Below are positions 47,228 to 56,947 of a DNA stretch of 64,000 nucleotides, piece after piece. The position numbers were made by a program, and so were the translations under genes. Numbering within the stretch: position 1 is the stretch's first letter; the number at the start of each line of letters is the position of its first letter. Origin of the DNA: Sphingopyxis sp. L1A2A (GTDB taxonomy: Bacteria; Pseudomonadota; Alphaproteobacteria; Sphingomonadales; Sphingomonadaceae). A model generated the notes under the pieces. It did no database searches. It was not told the origin of the DNA and saw only the letters and a program-made list of their open reading frames with translations. The DNA is taken from assembly GCF_005502465.1 (NCBI RefSeq), contig NZ_SCOT01000013.1, positions 26,015 through 90,014 of the forward strand. The letters run 5' to 3'.

Positions 47228-49386
47228 CAGGCCAGCCCCTTCGCGCCGACAATGACGCCAATCGGGGGATCCCGTCCTTCGGACCCGAACGTTTTTTCAA
47301 CCGCGAGCTCAGCTGGCTGGCGTTCAACCGGCGGGTGATGGAAGAGGCGCGCAACCCCGCCCATCCGCTGCTCGAACGGCTGCGTTTCCTGTCGATTTCG
47401 GGCAGCAACCTCGATGAATTTTTCATGGTCCGCGTCGCGGGTCTGAAGGGGCAGCAGTTGCAGGGGATCGATGACCCCTCGGCCGATGGCCGGTCGCCGG
47501 GACAACAGCTGGCGGAGATCGAGGCCGAGGTGAACCGCCTCGTCGATCAGCAGCAAAGCGAGTGGCAGCGGCTGCACAAACTGCTCGGTGAACAGGGCAT
47601 CGTCGTCCACGGTACCGGCTCCGACCGCGAGGCGCTGCGCACCGCACTCCGCCAATATTTCATCGACCAGATTTTCCCGATCCTGACCCCGCAGGTGCTC
47701 GATCCGGCGCATCCCTTTCCGTTCATCCCCAATCGCGGGCTGGGGATTATTTTTGATCTGCAGCGCCAGGCGACGGGCGAAACGGTGCGCGAACTGGTGT
47801 TGATTCCCGCCGCGCTGCCGCGGTTCGTGGCGGTGCCGGGGCAGGTGCGGGCGTTCGTACCGATCGAATATCTGATCGAGATTTTCGGCGACCTGCTGTT
47901 CCCCGGCTTCACCATCCGCTCGCTCGGGGTGTTTCGCATCATTCGCGACAGCGACATCGAGCTTGAGGAAGAGGCCGAGGATCTCGTCCGCCTGTTCCGC
48001 ACCGCGATCCGCCGCCGCCGCCGCGGCCGCGTCATCCTGCTCGAACTCGAAGCCGATATGCCCGGCGAGATTGCCGCGGTGCTGGGCGCCGACATTCAGG
48101 GGCATGAAGCGATCGTGGCCAAGATCGGCGGTTTCATCGGGCTCGCGGCGCTGTCGGCGCTGGTTGACGTCGATCGGCCCGACCTCAAATTCCCCGCTTA
48201 CTCGGCGCGTTTTCCCGAACGTATCCGCGAACATGGCGGCGATTGTTTCGCCGCGATCCGCAGCAAGGACATCCTTGTCCACCATCCCTATGAAAGTTTC
48301 GAGGTCGTTCTCGCCTTTCTGCGGCAGGCGGCGGCCGACCCCGATGTCGTGGCGATCAAGCAGACGCTCTATCGTGCCGGCGACCAGTCGCCGGTGATCC
48401 GCGCGCTGATCGAGGCCGCCGAGGCGGGCAAGTCGGTGACCGCGGTGGTCGAGCTGAAGGCACGCTTCGACGAGGAGCAGAATCTGCTCTGGGCGAACCA
48501 GCTCGAACGCGCCGGGGTGCAGGTCGTCTACGGCTTCATCGAGTGGAAGACGCACGCCAAAATCTCGATGGTTGTGCGCCGCGAAGGGCAGGGATATCGC
48601 ACCTATTGCCACTTCGGCACCGGCAATTATCATCCGGTGACGGCGCGCATCTATACCGACCTCAGCTTCTTCACCGCCGATCCGCGCGCCGGGCGTGACG
48701 CGGCGCAGCTGTTCAACTATATCACCGGCTATGTCGAACCCGAACGGCTCGACATGATCACGATGTCGCCGCTCAACATGCGCGCGCATCTGTGCGACCT
48801 GATCGACGCCGAAATCGCGGCGGCCAGCGTCGGCCAGCCGTCGGGGGTGTGGGCCAAGATGAACAGCCTCGTCGATCCCGACATCATCGACAAACTTTAC
48901 GAAGCGAGCGCAGCCGGGGTGCCGGTCGAACTGATCGTGCGCGGCATCTGTTGCCTGCGGCCGGGGGTGCCCGGGCTGTCGGAGACGATCCGGGTCAAAT
49001 CGGTCGTCGGCCGTTTTCTGGAACATAGCCGGGTGTGGGCCTTCGCCAACGGCGCGGCGCTGCCGCATCAGCGCGCCAAACTGTATATCAGCAGCGCCGA
49101 CTGGATGCCGCGCAACTTCGATCGCCGGGTCGAATATATGATCCCGATCGAAAACCCGACCGTCCACGATCAGATCCTCGATCAGGTGCTGGTCGCGAAC
49201 CTGATCGACAATGAACAAAGCTGGGTGTTGCAACCCGACGGCGTCTATGCGCGGACAACGCCAGACGACAAGCCGTTCAATCTGCATCATTATTTCATGA
49301 ACAACCCATCGTTGTCGGGTCGCGGGACGGCGCTGCACAAACGCCAGGACGTCCCGACGCTCGCCTTCACGATGCGCGAGGTCTGA
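47218..49386 (+). CDS. ppk: polyphosphate kinase 1 (PPK1)
   Basis: 722 residues. Makes long-chain polyphosphate from ATP by autophosphorylation. The N-terminal FFNRELSWLAFNRRVMEEA, the acceptor histidine region CHFGTGNYHPVTARIYTD (His465, with His472) and the C-terminal LYISSADWMPRNFDRRVE are intact. The start overlaps the end of hda by 10 bases and has AGGAAACAGG upstream. The exopolyphosphatase gene follows four bases after the stop, forming a synthesis-breakdown pair. Confidence 0.96.
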   Translation: MSVTGQPLRADNDANRGIPSFGPERFFNRELSWLAFNRRVMEEARNPAHPLLERLRFLSISGSNLDEFFMVRVAGLKGQQLQGIDDPSADGRSPGQQLAEIEAEVNRLVDQQQSEWQRLHKLLGEQGIVVHGTGSDREALRTALRQYFIDQIFPILTPQVLDPAHPFPFIPNRGLGIIFDLQRQATGETVRELVLIPAALPRFVAVPGQVRAFVPIEYLIEIFGDLLFPGFTIRSLGVFRIIRDSDIELEEEAEDLVRLFRTAIRRRRRGRVILLELEADMPGEIAAVLGADIQGHEAIVAKIGGFIGLAALSALVDVDRPDLKFPAYSARFPERIREHGGDCFAAIRSKDILVHHPYESFEVVLAFLRQAAADPDVVAIKQTLYRAGDQSPVIRALIEAAEAGKSVTAVVELKARFDEEQNLLWANQLERAGVQVVYGFIEWKTHAKISMVVRREGQGYRTYCHFGTGNYHPVTARIYTDLSFFTADPRAGRDAAQLFNYITGYVEPERLDMITMSPLNMRAHLCDLIDAEIAAASVGQPSGVWAKMNSLVDPDIIDKLYEASAAGVPVELIVRGICCLRPGVPGLSETIRVKSVVGRFLEHSRVWAFANGAALPHQRAKLYISSADWMPRNFDRRVEYMIPIENPTVHDQILDQVLVANLIDNEQSWVLQPDGVYARTTPDDKPFNLHHYFMNNPSLSGRGTALHKRQDVPTLAFTMREV

Positions 49387-49390
49387 CGGT

Positions 49391-50875
49391 TTGGCATTGC
49401 TGCGTTCCTCGAAGCCGGCGGTCCACCGCTCGGCGGTCATTGATATCGGCTCGAACTCGGTCCGTCTTGTGGTCTATGAAGGACCGGCGCGCGCGCCCGC
49501 GGTGATTTTTAACGAAAAGGTCGCGGCCGGGCTGGGCCGCGGGCTCGCGATCGACGGCCGCATCGCCGCCGAAGATGCGGCGCGCGGCCTGACCGCGCTC
49601 CGGCGTTATGCGCTGCTCGCCAAACATATGGAGGTTAAGAACCTGCAATGCGTGGCGACCGCCGCGGTGCGTGACGCGGAGAACGGTCCCGAATTCATTG
49701 CCGCTGCGGCCGAGGCAGGACTGAAGATTCGCCTGCTGTCTGGCGAAGAGGAGGCGGAAGCGGCGGGTTACGGCGTGCTGTCGGCGATTCCCGACGCACA
49801 CGGCATCGCGGTCGATCTGGGCGGCGGCAGCCTCGAGCTTGCCGAGGTCGCCAAGGGACAGGTCGGGCGTCGCGCGTCCTTCCCGCTTGGCGTGCTGCGT
49901 CTGCCCGCGCTGCGCAAGGACGGGCAGCAGAATTTCGAGCGTGCGGTGCGCAAGATGTTGCGGATGGCGGGATGGCCCGACGGCATGACGGGGCTGCCGC
50001 TCTATCTGGTTGGCGGATCATGGCGCGCGCTGTCGCGTCTCGATCTGGAACTGACGCAGGATCCGCTCGCAGTGCTCGACCAGCACAGCCTGCCGCGCGC
50101 GGCGTTGCGGCGCCTCGTCCGCGCCACCAACCGGCTGACCTTCGAAGAGTTGCGCGCGATCCCCGGTATGGCGTCGAACCGCGCCGCCGCCTTGCCCGAC
50201 GCGGCCGCCTTGCTCGCGGCGCTGGTCAACATCCTCGACGTCCCGGAAATGACCGTGTCGTCGTCGGGGTTGCGCGAAGGGCTGCTCTATCAGGCGCTCG
50301 ACGCCGAAACGCGCGCGCAGGATCCGCTGATCGTCGCCGCCGAATTCGAAGGCCGCCGGCTTGCGCGTTTTGCGCCGCATGGCCGCGCCATCACCGAATG
50401 GATCGCGCCGCTGTTTACCGGCGAGGCGCCCGCCGACAACCGCGTCCGGCTCGCCGCCAGCCTGCTCAGCGACGTCGCCTGGTCGGCCAATCCCGACTTT
50501 CGCGCCGAACGCGGGACAGAGATCGGGCTGCACGGCAACTGGCGCGGCATCGATATTCCCGGCCGCATCCTACTGGCGCGCGCGCTGCACGCCGGGTTCG
50601 GCGGCGCCGACAGCGATTTTCCCGACATGGGGCCGCTGGTGGCGTCCGACCGGCTGGCGCGGGCGCGGCAATGGGGGCTGGCGATCCGGCTGGCGCAGCG
50701 GTTGACCGGCGGGGTCGAGGCGCCGCTGAAGGCCAGCCATATCGCGCTGGTCGACGGCAAGCTGCGGCTCAGCCTCGATCATGGCTGGCATCATCTGGCG
50801 GGCGAATCGGTCGAGCGCCGCCTGCGCTCGCTGGCGCAGGCGCTCGATGCCAAAGCCGAACTGGTGATGCTTTAG
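49391..50875 (+). CDS. ppx: exopolyphosphatase (Ppx/GppA family)
   Basis: 494 residues. It removes terminal phosphates from polyphosphate, and possibly acts on pppGpp. Actin-like ATPase motifs are VIDIGSNSVRLVVYEG, the LSGEEEAEAAGYG loop and VDLGGGSLELAEV; an HD-like C-terminal domain follows. It begins with TTG four bases after the ppk1 stop; a second TTG two codons in is possible. It converges on rnd with a palindromic element between. Confidence 0.93.
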   Translation: MALLRSSKPAVHRSAVIDIGSNSVRLVVYEGPARAPAVIFNEKVAAGLGRGLAIDGRIAAEDAARGLTALRRYALLAKHMEVKNLQCVATAAVRDAENGPEFIAAAAEAGLKIRLLSGEEEAEAAGYGVLSAIPDAHGIAVDLGGGSLELAEVAKGQVGRRASFPLGVLRLPALRKDGQQNFERAVRKMLRMAGWPDGMTGLPLYLVGGSWRALSRLDLELTQDPLAVLDQHSLPRAALRRLVRATNRLTFEELRAIPGMASNRAAALPDAAALLAALVNILDVPEMTVSSSGLREGLLYQALDAETRAQDPLIVAAEFEGRRLARFAPHGRAITEWIAPLFTGEAPADNRVRLAASLLSDVAWSANPDFRAERGTEIGLHGNWRGIDIPGRILLARALHAGFGGADSDFPDMGPLVASDRLARARQWGLAIRLAQRLTGGVEAPLKASHIALVDGKLRLSLDHGWHHLAGESVERRLRSLAQALDAKAELVML

Positions 50876-50883
50876 ACCCACTT

Positions 50884-50960
50884 CGTCATCCCGGCGAAGG
50901 CCGGGATCCCGCCCTTGCGCCCCGACGAAGCATAGAGATCCCGACCTTCGCGGGATGACG
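50884..50960. repeat. intergenic inverted repeat between convergent ppx and rnd
   Basis: The arms start CGTCATCCCGGCGAAGG (50884) and end CCTTCGCGGGATGACG (50960). The left arm also folds on itself (CCCGGC/GCCGGG). Position between convergent stops suggests a bidirectional terminator. It is of the same CGTCATCCCGG type as 33189-33301. Confidence 0.65.
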
Positions 50961-50979
50961 ATATACGGGTAGGAAAAGG

Positions 50980-52167
50980 TCAGCCCTCGGCCGCGGTCGC
51001 GGCGTCGATTTCGCTCATTACCAGCTTGCCATGCTTGACCGCGAACCCCATCCGGCCCTCGACCAGGTCGAGCGCGGCGTGACCGAACACATCATAGCGC
51101 CAGCCCTGCAGCATCGCGATCCCCTCGCGTCCGCCGGCGGCCAGCGCCTCCAGATCATCGCTGCGCGCGATCAGCCGCGACGCCACGTTCAATTCGCGGG
51201 CGCGAATCTTGAGCAGCAGCTTGAGCAGGTCGGCGACGAGCACGCCTTCCTTGCCAAGCCCCGGGCCGCGCGGGGCGCGGTCGGGCATGTCGTCCTTGTC
51301 CATCGGCCGGGCATTGGCGATCGCATCCATGAGCCGCGCGCCGATGTCGTTGCTGCGCCAGGTCGCCGACAGCCCGCGGACGCGGCCCAGGCCGTCCTGA
51401 TCCTTGGGCGGATGCGCCGCCAGATCGGCGAGTGTCTCGTCCTTGACGATGCGCCCGCGCGGCAGGTTCTTCGACCGCGCCTCGCGTTCGCGCCATGCGG
51501 CGAGCGACTGGAGCCGACCGAGGACGTCGGGTTTGCGCGACGGAATCTTGATCCGGTGCCACGCCTTGTCGGGATCGACGCTGTAATTGGCCGGATCGGC
51601 GAGCTTTTCCATTTCCTCGTCGAGCCAGTGACCGCGGCAGGTCTTGACCAGCTTGTCGAGCATCATCGGGAAAATCTTGGCGAGATGGGTGACGTCGCCC
51701 ACCGCATAGTCGATCTGGCGCTTGTCGAGCGGGCGGCGGCTCCAGTCGGTAAAGCGCGCGCCCTTGTCGAGTTGCAGCCCGATCCACGCCTCGACCAGGT
51801 TTGAATAGCCGACCTGTTCGGCCTGACCGATCGCCATCTGGCCGATTTGGGTGTCAAAGATCGGATGCGGGGTCTTGCCGGTCAGGTTGAAGATGATTTC
51901 GACATCCTGGCCGCCGGCGTGAAAGACCTTGAGCATATCCTCATTGCCGACGAGCAGGTCGAGCAACGGCTTCAGATCCATGCCGGGCGCCAGCGGGTCG
52001 ATCGCCGCGGCATGCTCGCGGTCGGCAACCTGGATCAGGCAAAGCTCTGGCCAGAAAGTATTTTCGCGCATGAATTCGGTATCGACCGCGATAAAATCGC
52101 TGTTCCGAATGAGGCCGCAGAAATCGGCGAGCGCGGCGTTGGTTTCGATCAACGGATGGACTTGCAT
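50980..52167 (-). CDS. rnd: ribonuclease D
   Basis: 395 residues. 3'-5' exoribonuclease in tRNA maturation. DEDD residues are visible as Asp29 and Glu31 (AVDTEFM), Asp88 (FHAGGQDVEI) and Tyr154 with Asp158 (YAVGDV). An HRDC-type RNA-binding region follows (about 215-295: RLQSLAAWREREARSKNLPR). The gene is convergent with ppx and divergent from a small membrane-protein gene over 108 bp in which no clear promoter was identified. Confidence 0.95.
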   Translation of the reverse strand: MQVHPLIETNAALADFCGLIRNSDFIAVDTEFMRENTFWPELCLIQVADREHAAAIDPLAPGMDLKPLLDLLVGNEDMLKVFHAGGQDVEIIFNLTGKTPHPIFDTQIGQMAIGQAEQVGYSNLVEAWIGLQLDKGARFTDWSRRPLDKRQIDYAVGDVTHLAKIFPMMLDKLVKTCRGHWLDEEMEKLADPANYSVDPDKAWHRIKIPSRKPDVLGRLQSLAAWREREARSKNLPRGRIVKDETLADLAAHPPKDQDGLGRVRGLSATWRSNDIGARLMDAIANARPMDKDDMPDRAPRGPGLGKEGVLVADLLKLLLKIRARELNVASRLIARSDDLEALAAGGREGIAMLQGWRYDVFGHAALDLVEGRMGFAVKHGKLVMSEIDAATAAEG

Positions 52168-52275
52168 AGCGCGCCTATACAGCTAGTTGGAAACAACGGG
52201 CAGGAAAAATTGCCCGGGCTCTTCGGGTCGCGGAACCGGAATACCGGTCAGGGGAAAAACGAAGGGATTTGGGGC

Positions 52276-52605
52276 ATGTTCTGGCTCGGTTGGGCGCTCG
52301 CCGCGCTCGGGTTTCTGCTGCTTTTCGGCCAGTATCTGGCGGGGCAGGCGGATATTTTCGTGTCGATCGCCAATCCGCGGCCGCTCGATGAAGAATCGAT
52401 GGTCGTGACGCTGAAGGGCTGGGGGTTTGCGGCACAGGCGGCGCAGCCGTTCGTGACCCCCGAATCCGACCACGGCCTGAGCGATGTCCGCATGTTCGCG
52501 ACGCGGCGCCAGATGCTGGTCGCGATCGCCAGTTTCGGGTTCCTGCGTCCCGTCACCGTCGCATGGCGCGCCCACGCCGGTATCCTGCCGTTGGGAGACG
52601 CCTGA
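52276..52605 (+). CDS. small membrane protein of unknown function
   Basis: 109 residues. An N-terminal membrane helix (WLGWALAALGFLLLFGQYLAG) is followed by a soluble segment and a second weakly hydrophobic stretch. No family was recognised. The start has GAAGGGA upstream. Its stop overlaps the ATG of the FAD-linked oxidase (TGATG), so the two are translated together, and it may anchor or supply a redox partner to the oxidase. That link is inferred from gene order only. Confidence 0.75.
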   Translation: MFWLGWALAALGFLLLFGQYLAGQADIFVSIANPRPLDEESMVVTLKGWGFAAQAAQPFVTPESDHGLSDVRMFATRRQMLVAIASFGFLRPVTVAWRAHAGILPLGDA

Positions 52606-54116
52606 TGCCGCTCGTGCGACTCGGCGACGAAGGGCGCTGGACCAACTACCATGGCACCGGCACTTGCGAGGCGGCGACGCGCTTTGCGCTGCGCAGCGGT
52701 GACGCGCCGCGCGGCCGCGACGAGATCGCGATCGCCGCCAGGTCGGTGCAGGACTGGCTGGCCGGGGCGGCGGCGGCGGCGCGCCGCGTCCGCCCGCTCG
52801 GCGCCGGCTGGTCGCCGTCGAACGTCAATATCGCCTCGCAATGCTGGCTGCTCCACACCCGGCGCTTCAACCGCTGTTTCCGTATCGACGCCGCCGACGT
52901 CCGCCCCGACGTCGATGCGCACGGGCTGATGCTGATCGAGGCGGGGGCGTTGGTCGATGAAGTGTCGGACAAGCTGGAGGCACAGGGGCGGTCGCTGTGG
53001 ACAAGCGGCGCGGGCAATGGCCAGACGTTCGCGGGCGCCGCTGCGACCGGCACCCATGGGTCGATGATCGCCAGCGGCGGCATCCAGGATCATATCCGCG
53101 CGGTCCAGATCGTGACACCTGCGGGCATCCACTGGATCGAACCCGCCGCCGGGCTGATGCGCGATACCTTTGTCGCGGCGACCGGCTCGACGCCGCTGCG
53201 CGACGATGACTTGTTTGCCGCCGCGCAGTTACCCGTCGGCTCGCTCGGCATCGTCACCGCGCTGGTCGTCGGCAGCGTGCCGAAATTCCTCGTCCGTCCG
53301 ATCCAGAATCTGCGCAAGGTCGATCGCGCGGCGCTGGGCTGGCTGGCGGCAGGGAATTTCCGCCGCTTCTCGGCGGCCTATGCGCTCGATCAGGAGCCCG
53401 ATTTTGTCCAGATGATCGTCAACCCCTATAAGCCGTTCAAGCGCCCGGCGATGCTGCGTTTCCTGTATCGCGAGCCCTGGCGCGACGATTATCCGCGCGC
53501 CACGCCGGGCCAGCTGGGCGCGGGCTATGATGCGCTCAGCCTGCTCGGGCGGCTGCTCGACGATTATCCGTGGGCGCGCGGCGCGCTGCTGCAATTCGCG
53601 ATGAAACAGGGCTATGCCAGCGGCCCCGACGTCGATGCCCCGCCGGTCTATGGCAGTTGGGGGGAGGGGCTCGACACGCACCGGCCGCTCGCCGACCTGT
53701 TCAACGCCTCGGTGACCATCGACCGTGCCGACCTCGCGCATGCGTTTGAACTGATCTGCGATGTCTATGCGCGCCATGGCGGTTCGACCGTCGTCACCGT
53801 GCGCTTCATGGCGCGCGCCGAGGGTCTGCTCGCCCCCGCGCGTTTCCCGCACAATGCGGTGATCGATTTCGACGGCCCGCGCAGCCAGCGCACCGCCACC
53901 GCCTATGCCCGCGTCGTCGAACGGCTTGATGCTGAGGGCATCGCTTTTACCCGGCACTGGGCGAAAAGCTGCCACCTCGACGCGGCGCGGGTCGCAGCCG
54001 ACTATGGTGAGGATTTTCGGCGCTGGCGCAGCGCGCGGGATCGCCTGATCCCCGATCCCGCGCACCGCAAACTGTTCGGCAGCGCGGTGCTCGACGGGCT
54101 GGGGCTGACGTGTTGA
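52605..54116 (+). CDS. FAD-linked sugar-lactone-type oxidase (PCMH/ALO family)
   Basis: 503 residues. An FAD-binding PCMH domain occupies the N-terminal half (RRVRPLGAGWSPSNVNI, SGAGNGQTFAGAAATGTHGS, LPVGSLGIVTALVV). The C-terminal half resembles aldonolactone oxidases. The position that holds the flavin-linking His in GSGHS-type members is Trp in GAGWSPS, so FAD is probably bound non-covalently. The substrate is unknown. It is coupled by TGATG to a small membrane-protein gene and precedes aspS by 100 bp. Confidence 0.83.
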   Translation: MPLVRLGDEGRWTNYHGTGTCEAATRFALRSGDAPRGRDEIAIAARSVQDWLAGAAAAARRVRPLGAGWSPSNVNIASQCWLLHTRRFNRCFRIDAADVRPDVDAHGLMLIEAGALVDEVSDKLEAQGRSLWTSGAGNGQTFAGAAATGTHGSMIASGGIQDHIRAVQIVTPAGIHWIEPAAGLMRDTFVAATGSTPLRDDDLFAAAQLPVGSLGIVTALVVGSVPKFLVRPIQNLRKVDRAALGWLAAGNFRRFSAAYALDQEPDFVQMIVNPYKPFKRPAMLRFLYREPWRDDYPRATPGQLGAGYDALSLLGRLLDDYPWARGALLQFAMKQGYASGPDVDAPPVYGSWGEGLDTHRPLADLFNASVTIDRADLAHAFELICDVYARHGGSTVVTVRFMARAEGLLAPARFPHNAVIDFDGPRSQRTATAYARVVERLDAEGIAFTRHWAKSCHLDAARVAADYGEDFRRWRSARDRLIPDPAHRKLFGSAVLDGLGLTC

Positions 54117-54130
54117 TTTGGCCTTCCACC

Positions 54131-54159
54131 TTGACAAATGCCGCGTCGCGCTGCCTTAG
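54131..54159 (+). promoter_or_regulatory. candidate housekeeping promoter of aspS
   Basis: TTGACA (54131-54136) is followed after 17 bp by CCTTAG (54154-54159), about 58 bp before the aspS ATG. The -35 is perfect; the -10 is weak by E. coli standards but plausible for alphaproteobacteria. Confidence 0.5.
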
Positions 54160-54216
54160 GCGCGGCCATATCGGCGCACAATTTTCGCGCGCTTCCAGAC
54201 ATTGAAAGACGATCAA

Positions 54217-55998
54217 ATGCACGCCTATCGCACCCATAATTGCGGCCAGCTTCGCGCCGAACAGGTCGGCCAACCGGTCCGCGTCTCGGGCTGGGTGCAT
54301 CGCAAGCGCGATCACGGCGGGCTGCTGTTCGTTGACCTGCGCGATCATTACGGCCTGACCCAGATTGTCGCCGACAGCAGCGATCCGGCGTTCGCGATCC
54401 TCGACGGGCTGCGCGCCGAAAGCGTCGTGACGATCACCGGCGACGTCGTCGCGCGTTCGGCGGAAACGACCAACACCAACCTGCCGACCGGCGCGATCGA
54501 AGTCCGTGCGCGCGACGTTACCGTCCAGTCGGCGGCGATCGAACTGCCGATGCCGGTCGCGGGCGAACAGGACTATCCCGAGGATATCCGCCTGAAATAC
54601 CGCTTCCTCGACCTGCGCCGCGACCGCCTCCACGCCAACATCATGCTGCGCTCGAACGTGATCGCGTCCTTGCGCCGCCGCATGGTCGAACAGGGCTTCA
54701 CCGAATTTCAGACCCCGATCCTGACCGCCTCGTCGCCCGAGGGGGCGCGCGACTATCTGGTCCCCAGCCGCGTCCACCCCGGCAAATTCTATGCGCTGCC
54801 GCAGGCGCCGCAGATGTTCAAGCAGCTGCTGATGGTCGCGGGCTTCGACCGCTATTTCCAGATCGCCCCCTGCTTCCGCGACGAAGACGCGCGCGCCGAC
54901 CGCTCGCCGGGTGAATTCTACCAGCTCGACTTCGAAATGAGCTTTGTCACCCAGGACGACGTCTTCAACGCTATCGAACCCGTCCTCGCAGGCGTGTTCG
55001 AGGAATTTGCGAACGGCAAGTCGGTCACCCCGGCGGGTTCGTTCCCGCGCATCCCGTACCGCGAGTCGATGCTGAAATATGGCAATGACAAGCCCGACCT
55101 GCGCAACCCGCTGATCATCACCGACGTCTCGGCGCATTTCACCGGCTCGGGCTTCGGCCGCTTCGCCGACATCGTCGCTGCAGGTGACGTGGTGCGCGCG
55201 ATCCCGGCACCGGCGACCGCCGAAAAGAGCCGCAAATTCTTCGACGACATGAACAGCTGGGCGCAGGGTGAAGGCTTTGCGGGCCTTGGCTATGCGACCC
55301 GCAAGGGCGGCGAATGGGGCGGCCCGATCGCCAAGAACCATGGCAGCGACAAGATGGACGCGCTCGCCGCCGAACTCGGCACCGGTCCCGACGACGGCCT
55401 GTTCTTTGCCGCGGGCAAGGAAGCGACCGCCGCGAAGCTCGCGGGCCTCGCGCGCACCCGCGTCGCCGAGCAGCTCGACCTGATCGACCCCGGCAAGTTT
55501 GAAATGTGCTGGATCGTCGACTTCCCGATGTTCGAGGCCGACGAAGACACCGGCAAGATCGATTTCAGCCACAACCCCTTCTCGATGCCGCAGGGCGAAC
55601 TTGAAGCACTGGAAACCAAAGACCCGCTCGACATCCTTGCGTGGCAGTATGACATCGTCTGCAACGGCGTCGAACTGTCGTCGGGCGCGATCCGGAACCA
55701 TCGCCCCGACATCATGTACAAGGCGTTCGAGATCGCGGGCTACAGCCAGGCCGATGTCGATGCGAATTTCAGCGGCATGATCAACGCCTTCAAATTCGGC
55801 GCCCCGCCGCACGGTGGTTCGGCCCCCGGCGTCGACCGCATCGTGATGCTGCTCGCCGACGAACCGAACATCCGCGAAGTCGTCGTTTTCCCGATGAACC
55901 AAAAGGCCGAGGATCTGATGATGAACGCCCCGGCGCCGGTCAGCGACAAGCAGCTGAAGGAACTCGGCATCCGTATCGTGGACGGGCCGAAGGGCTGA
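54217..55998 (+). CDS. aspS: aspartyl-tRNA synthetase
   Basis: 593 residues, bacterial-type class II enzyme. The N-terminal anticodon-binding OB fold ([20 protein letters not shown]), motif 2 ([19 protein letters not shown]), the bacterial GAD insertion and motif 3 ([15 protein letters not shown]) are all present. The ATG at 54217 gives [10 protein letters not shown]; an in-frame TTG five codons earlier is less likely. A candidate promoter lies upstream, and a hydrolase gene follows two bases after the stop. Confidence 0.97.
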   Translation: MHAYRTHNCGQLRAEQVGQPVRVSGWVHRKRDHGGLLFVDLRDHYGLTQIVADSSDPAFAILDGLRAESVVTITGDVVARSAETTNTNLPTGAIEVRARDVTVQSAAIELPMPVAGEQDYPEDIRLKYRFLDLRRDRLHANIMLRSNVIASLRRRMVEQGFTEFQTPILTASSPEGARDYLVPSRVHPGKFYALPQAPQMFKQLLMVAGFDRYFQIAPCFRDEDARADRSPGEFYQLDFEMSFVTQDDVFNAIEPVLAGVFEEFANGKSVTPAGSFPRIPYRESMLKYGNDKPDLRNPLIITDVSAHFTGSGFGRFADIVAAGDVVRAIPAPATAEKSRKFFDDMNSWAQGEGFAGLGYATRKGGEWGGPIAKNHGSDKMDALAAELGTGPDDGLFFAAGKEATAAKLAGLARTRVAEQLDLIDPGKFEMCWIVDFPMFEADEDTGKIDFSHNPFSMPQGELEALETKDPLDILAWQYDIVCNGVELSSGAIRNHRPDIMYKAFEIAGYSQADVDANFSGMINAFKFGAPPHGGSAPGVDRIVMLLADEPNIREVVVFPMNQKAEDLMMNAPAPVSDKQLKELGIRIVDGPKG

Positions 55999-56000
55999 GC

Positions 56001-56876
56001 GTGACGTTGGCGCCGCGCGAACACCGGCTGGACACCCCAGCCGGGGAGATGTGCTGGTTCGAATGGGGCACGCCGTCGGACGGCCCGTCGCTGCTGCTGC
56101 TCCACGCCACCGGCTTTCATGCGCGCTTGTGGGATCAGGTCGTCGCGGCCTTGCCGCCTGGCACGCATGTCATCGCGCCGGATCATCTGGGCCATGGACG
56201 CAGCGCCAAGCCCGCCTCGCTCGCCGATTGGGCCACGACCGCCGACGTTCTTTTGCCGCTGATCGATCGCTTCGTCGGCACACTGCTGGTCGGGTGCGGG
56301 CACAGCATGGGCGGCTATGTCCTCACGCGGCTGGCGGCCGAGCGGCCGGGCGCCTTCGCGCATCTGGTCCTGATCGATCCCGTCATCATGCCGCCCGAAT
56401 TCTACGTCGGTGCGGCCGACCAGCCGATCCCCGATCCGGCCGATCATCCGGTGGCGCGGCGGCGCGCCCGGTGGGATGGGTGGGAGGCGATGAACGCGCA
56501 TTTCGCATCGCGCCCGCCCTACGCGCATTGGCAGCCCGCGGTGCTTGCCGATTATTGCCGGCACGGCCTGCTCCGCGCTGCGGATGGCGAGGGCTGGGAT
56601 CTGGCCTGCCCGCCCGCTCTGGAGGCGTCGGTCTATCAGAACGCGCTCCGCACCAATCCGCACGAATGGCTGGCGCGCGTCACCGCGCCGGTCAGCGTGA
56701 TCCGCGCCCGGACCGGCGAACGTGCGGGCCATCTCGATTTCTCGCTCAGCCCGACCTGGCCCGGCCTTGGCGCGGCGCTGGGTGCGGTGCGCGACGAGCA
56801 ATGGGCCGACCAGAGCCATTTCATCCCGATGGAAGCGCCGCCGCGGCTGGCCGATTTGATCGCCGAGGAAATCTGA
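56001..56876 (+). CDS. alpha/beta-hydrolase
   Basis: 291 residues with a GTG start two bases after the aspS stop, so it shares that transcript. Hydrolase-fold features are LLLLHATGFHARLWDQV for the oxyanion region, VIAPDHLGHGRS, the nucleophile elbow GCGHSMGGY and the late His in DQSHFIPME. No signal peptide is seen. The substrate is unknown; esterase, lactonase or haloalkane-dehalogenase-like roles cannot be separated by eye. Confidence 0.83.
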   Translation: MTLAPREHRLDTPAGEMCWFEWGTPSDGPSLLLLHATGFHARLWDQVVAALPPGTHVIAPDHLGHGRSAKPASLADWATTADVLLPLIDRFVGTLLVGCGHSMGGYVLTRLAAERPGAFAHLVLIDPVIMPPEFYVGAADQPIPDPADHPVARRRARWDGWEAMNAHFASRPPYAHWQPAVLADYCRHGLLRAADGEGWDLACPPALEASVYQNALRTNPHEWLARVTAPVSVIRARTGERAGHLDFSLSPTWPGLGAALGAVRDEQWADQSHFIPMEAPPRLADLIAEEI

Positions 56877-56947
56877 CCCCGGTGCCCTGGGGCGCTTTGA
56901 CAGCGCCGCCGGGCTGCGATAGCCCGGCGCGGGCATGACAGGGGGCG

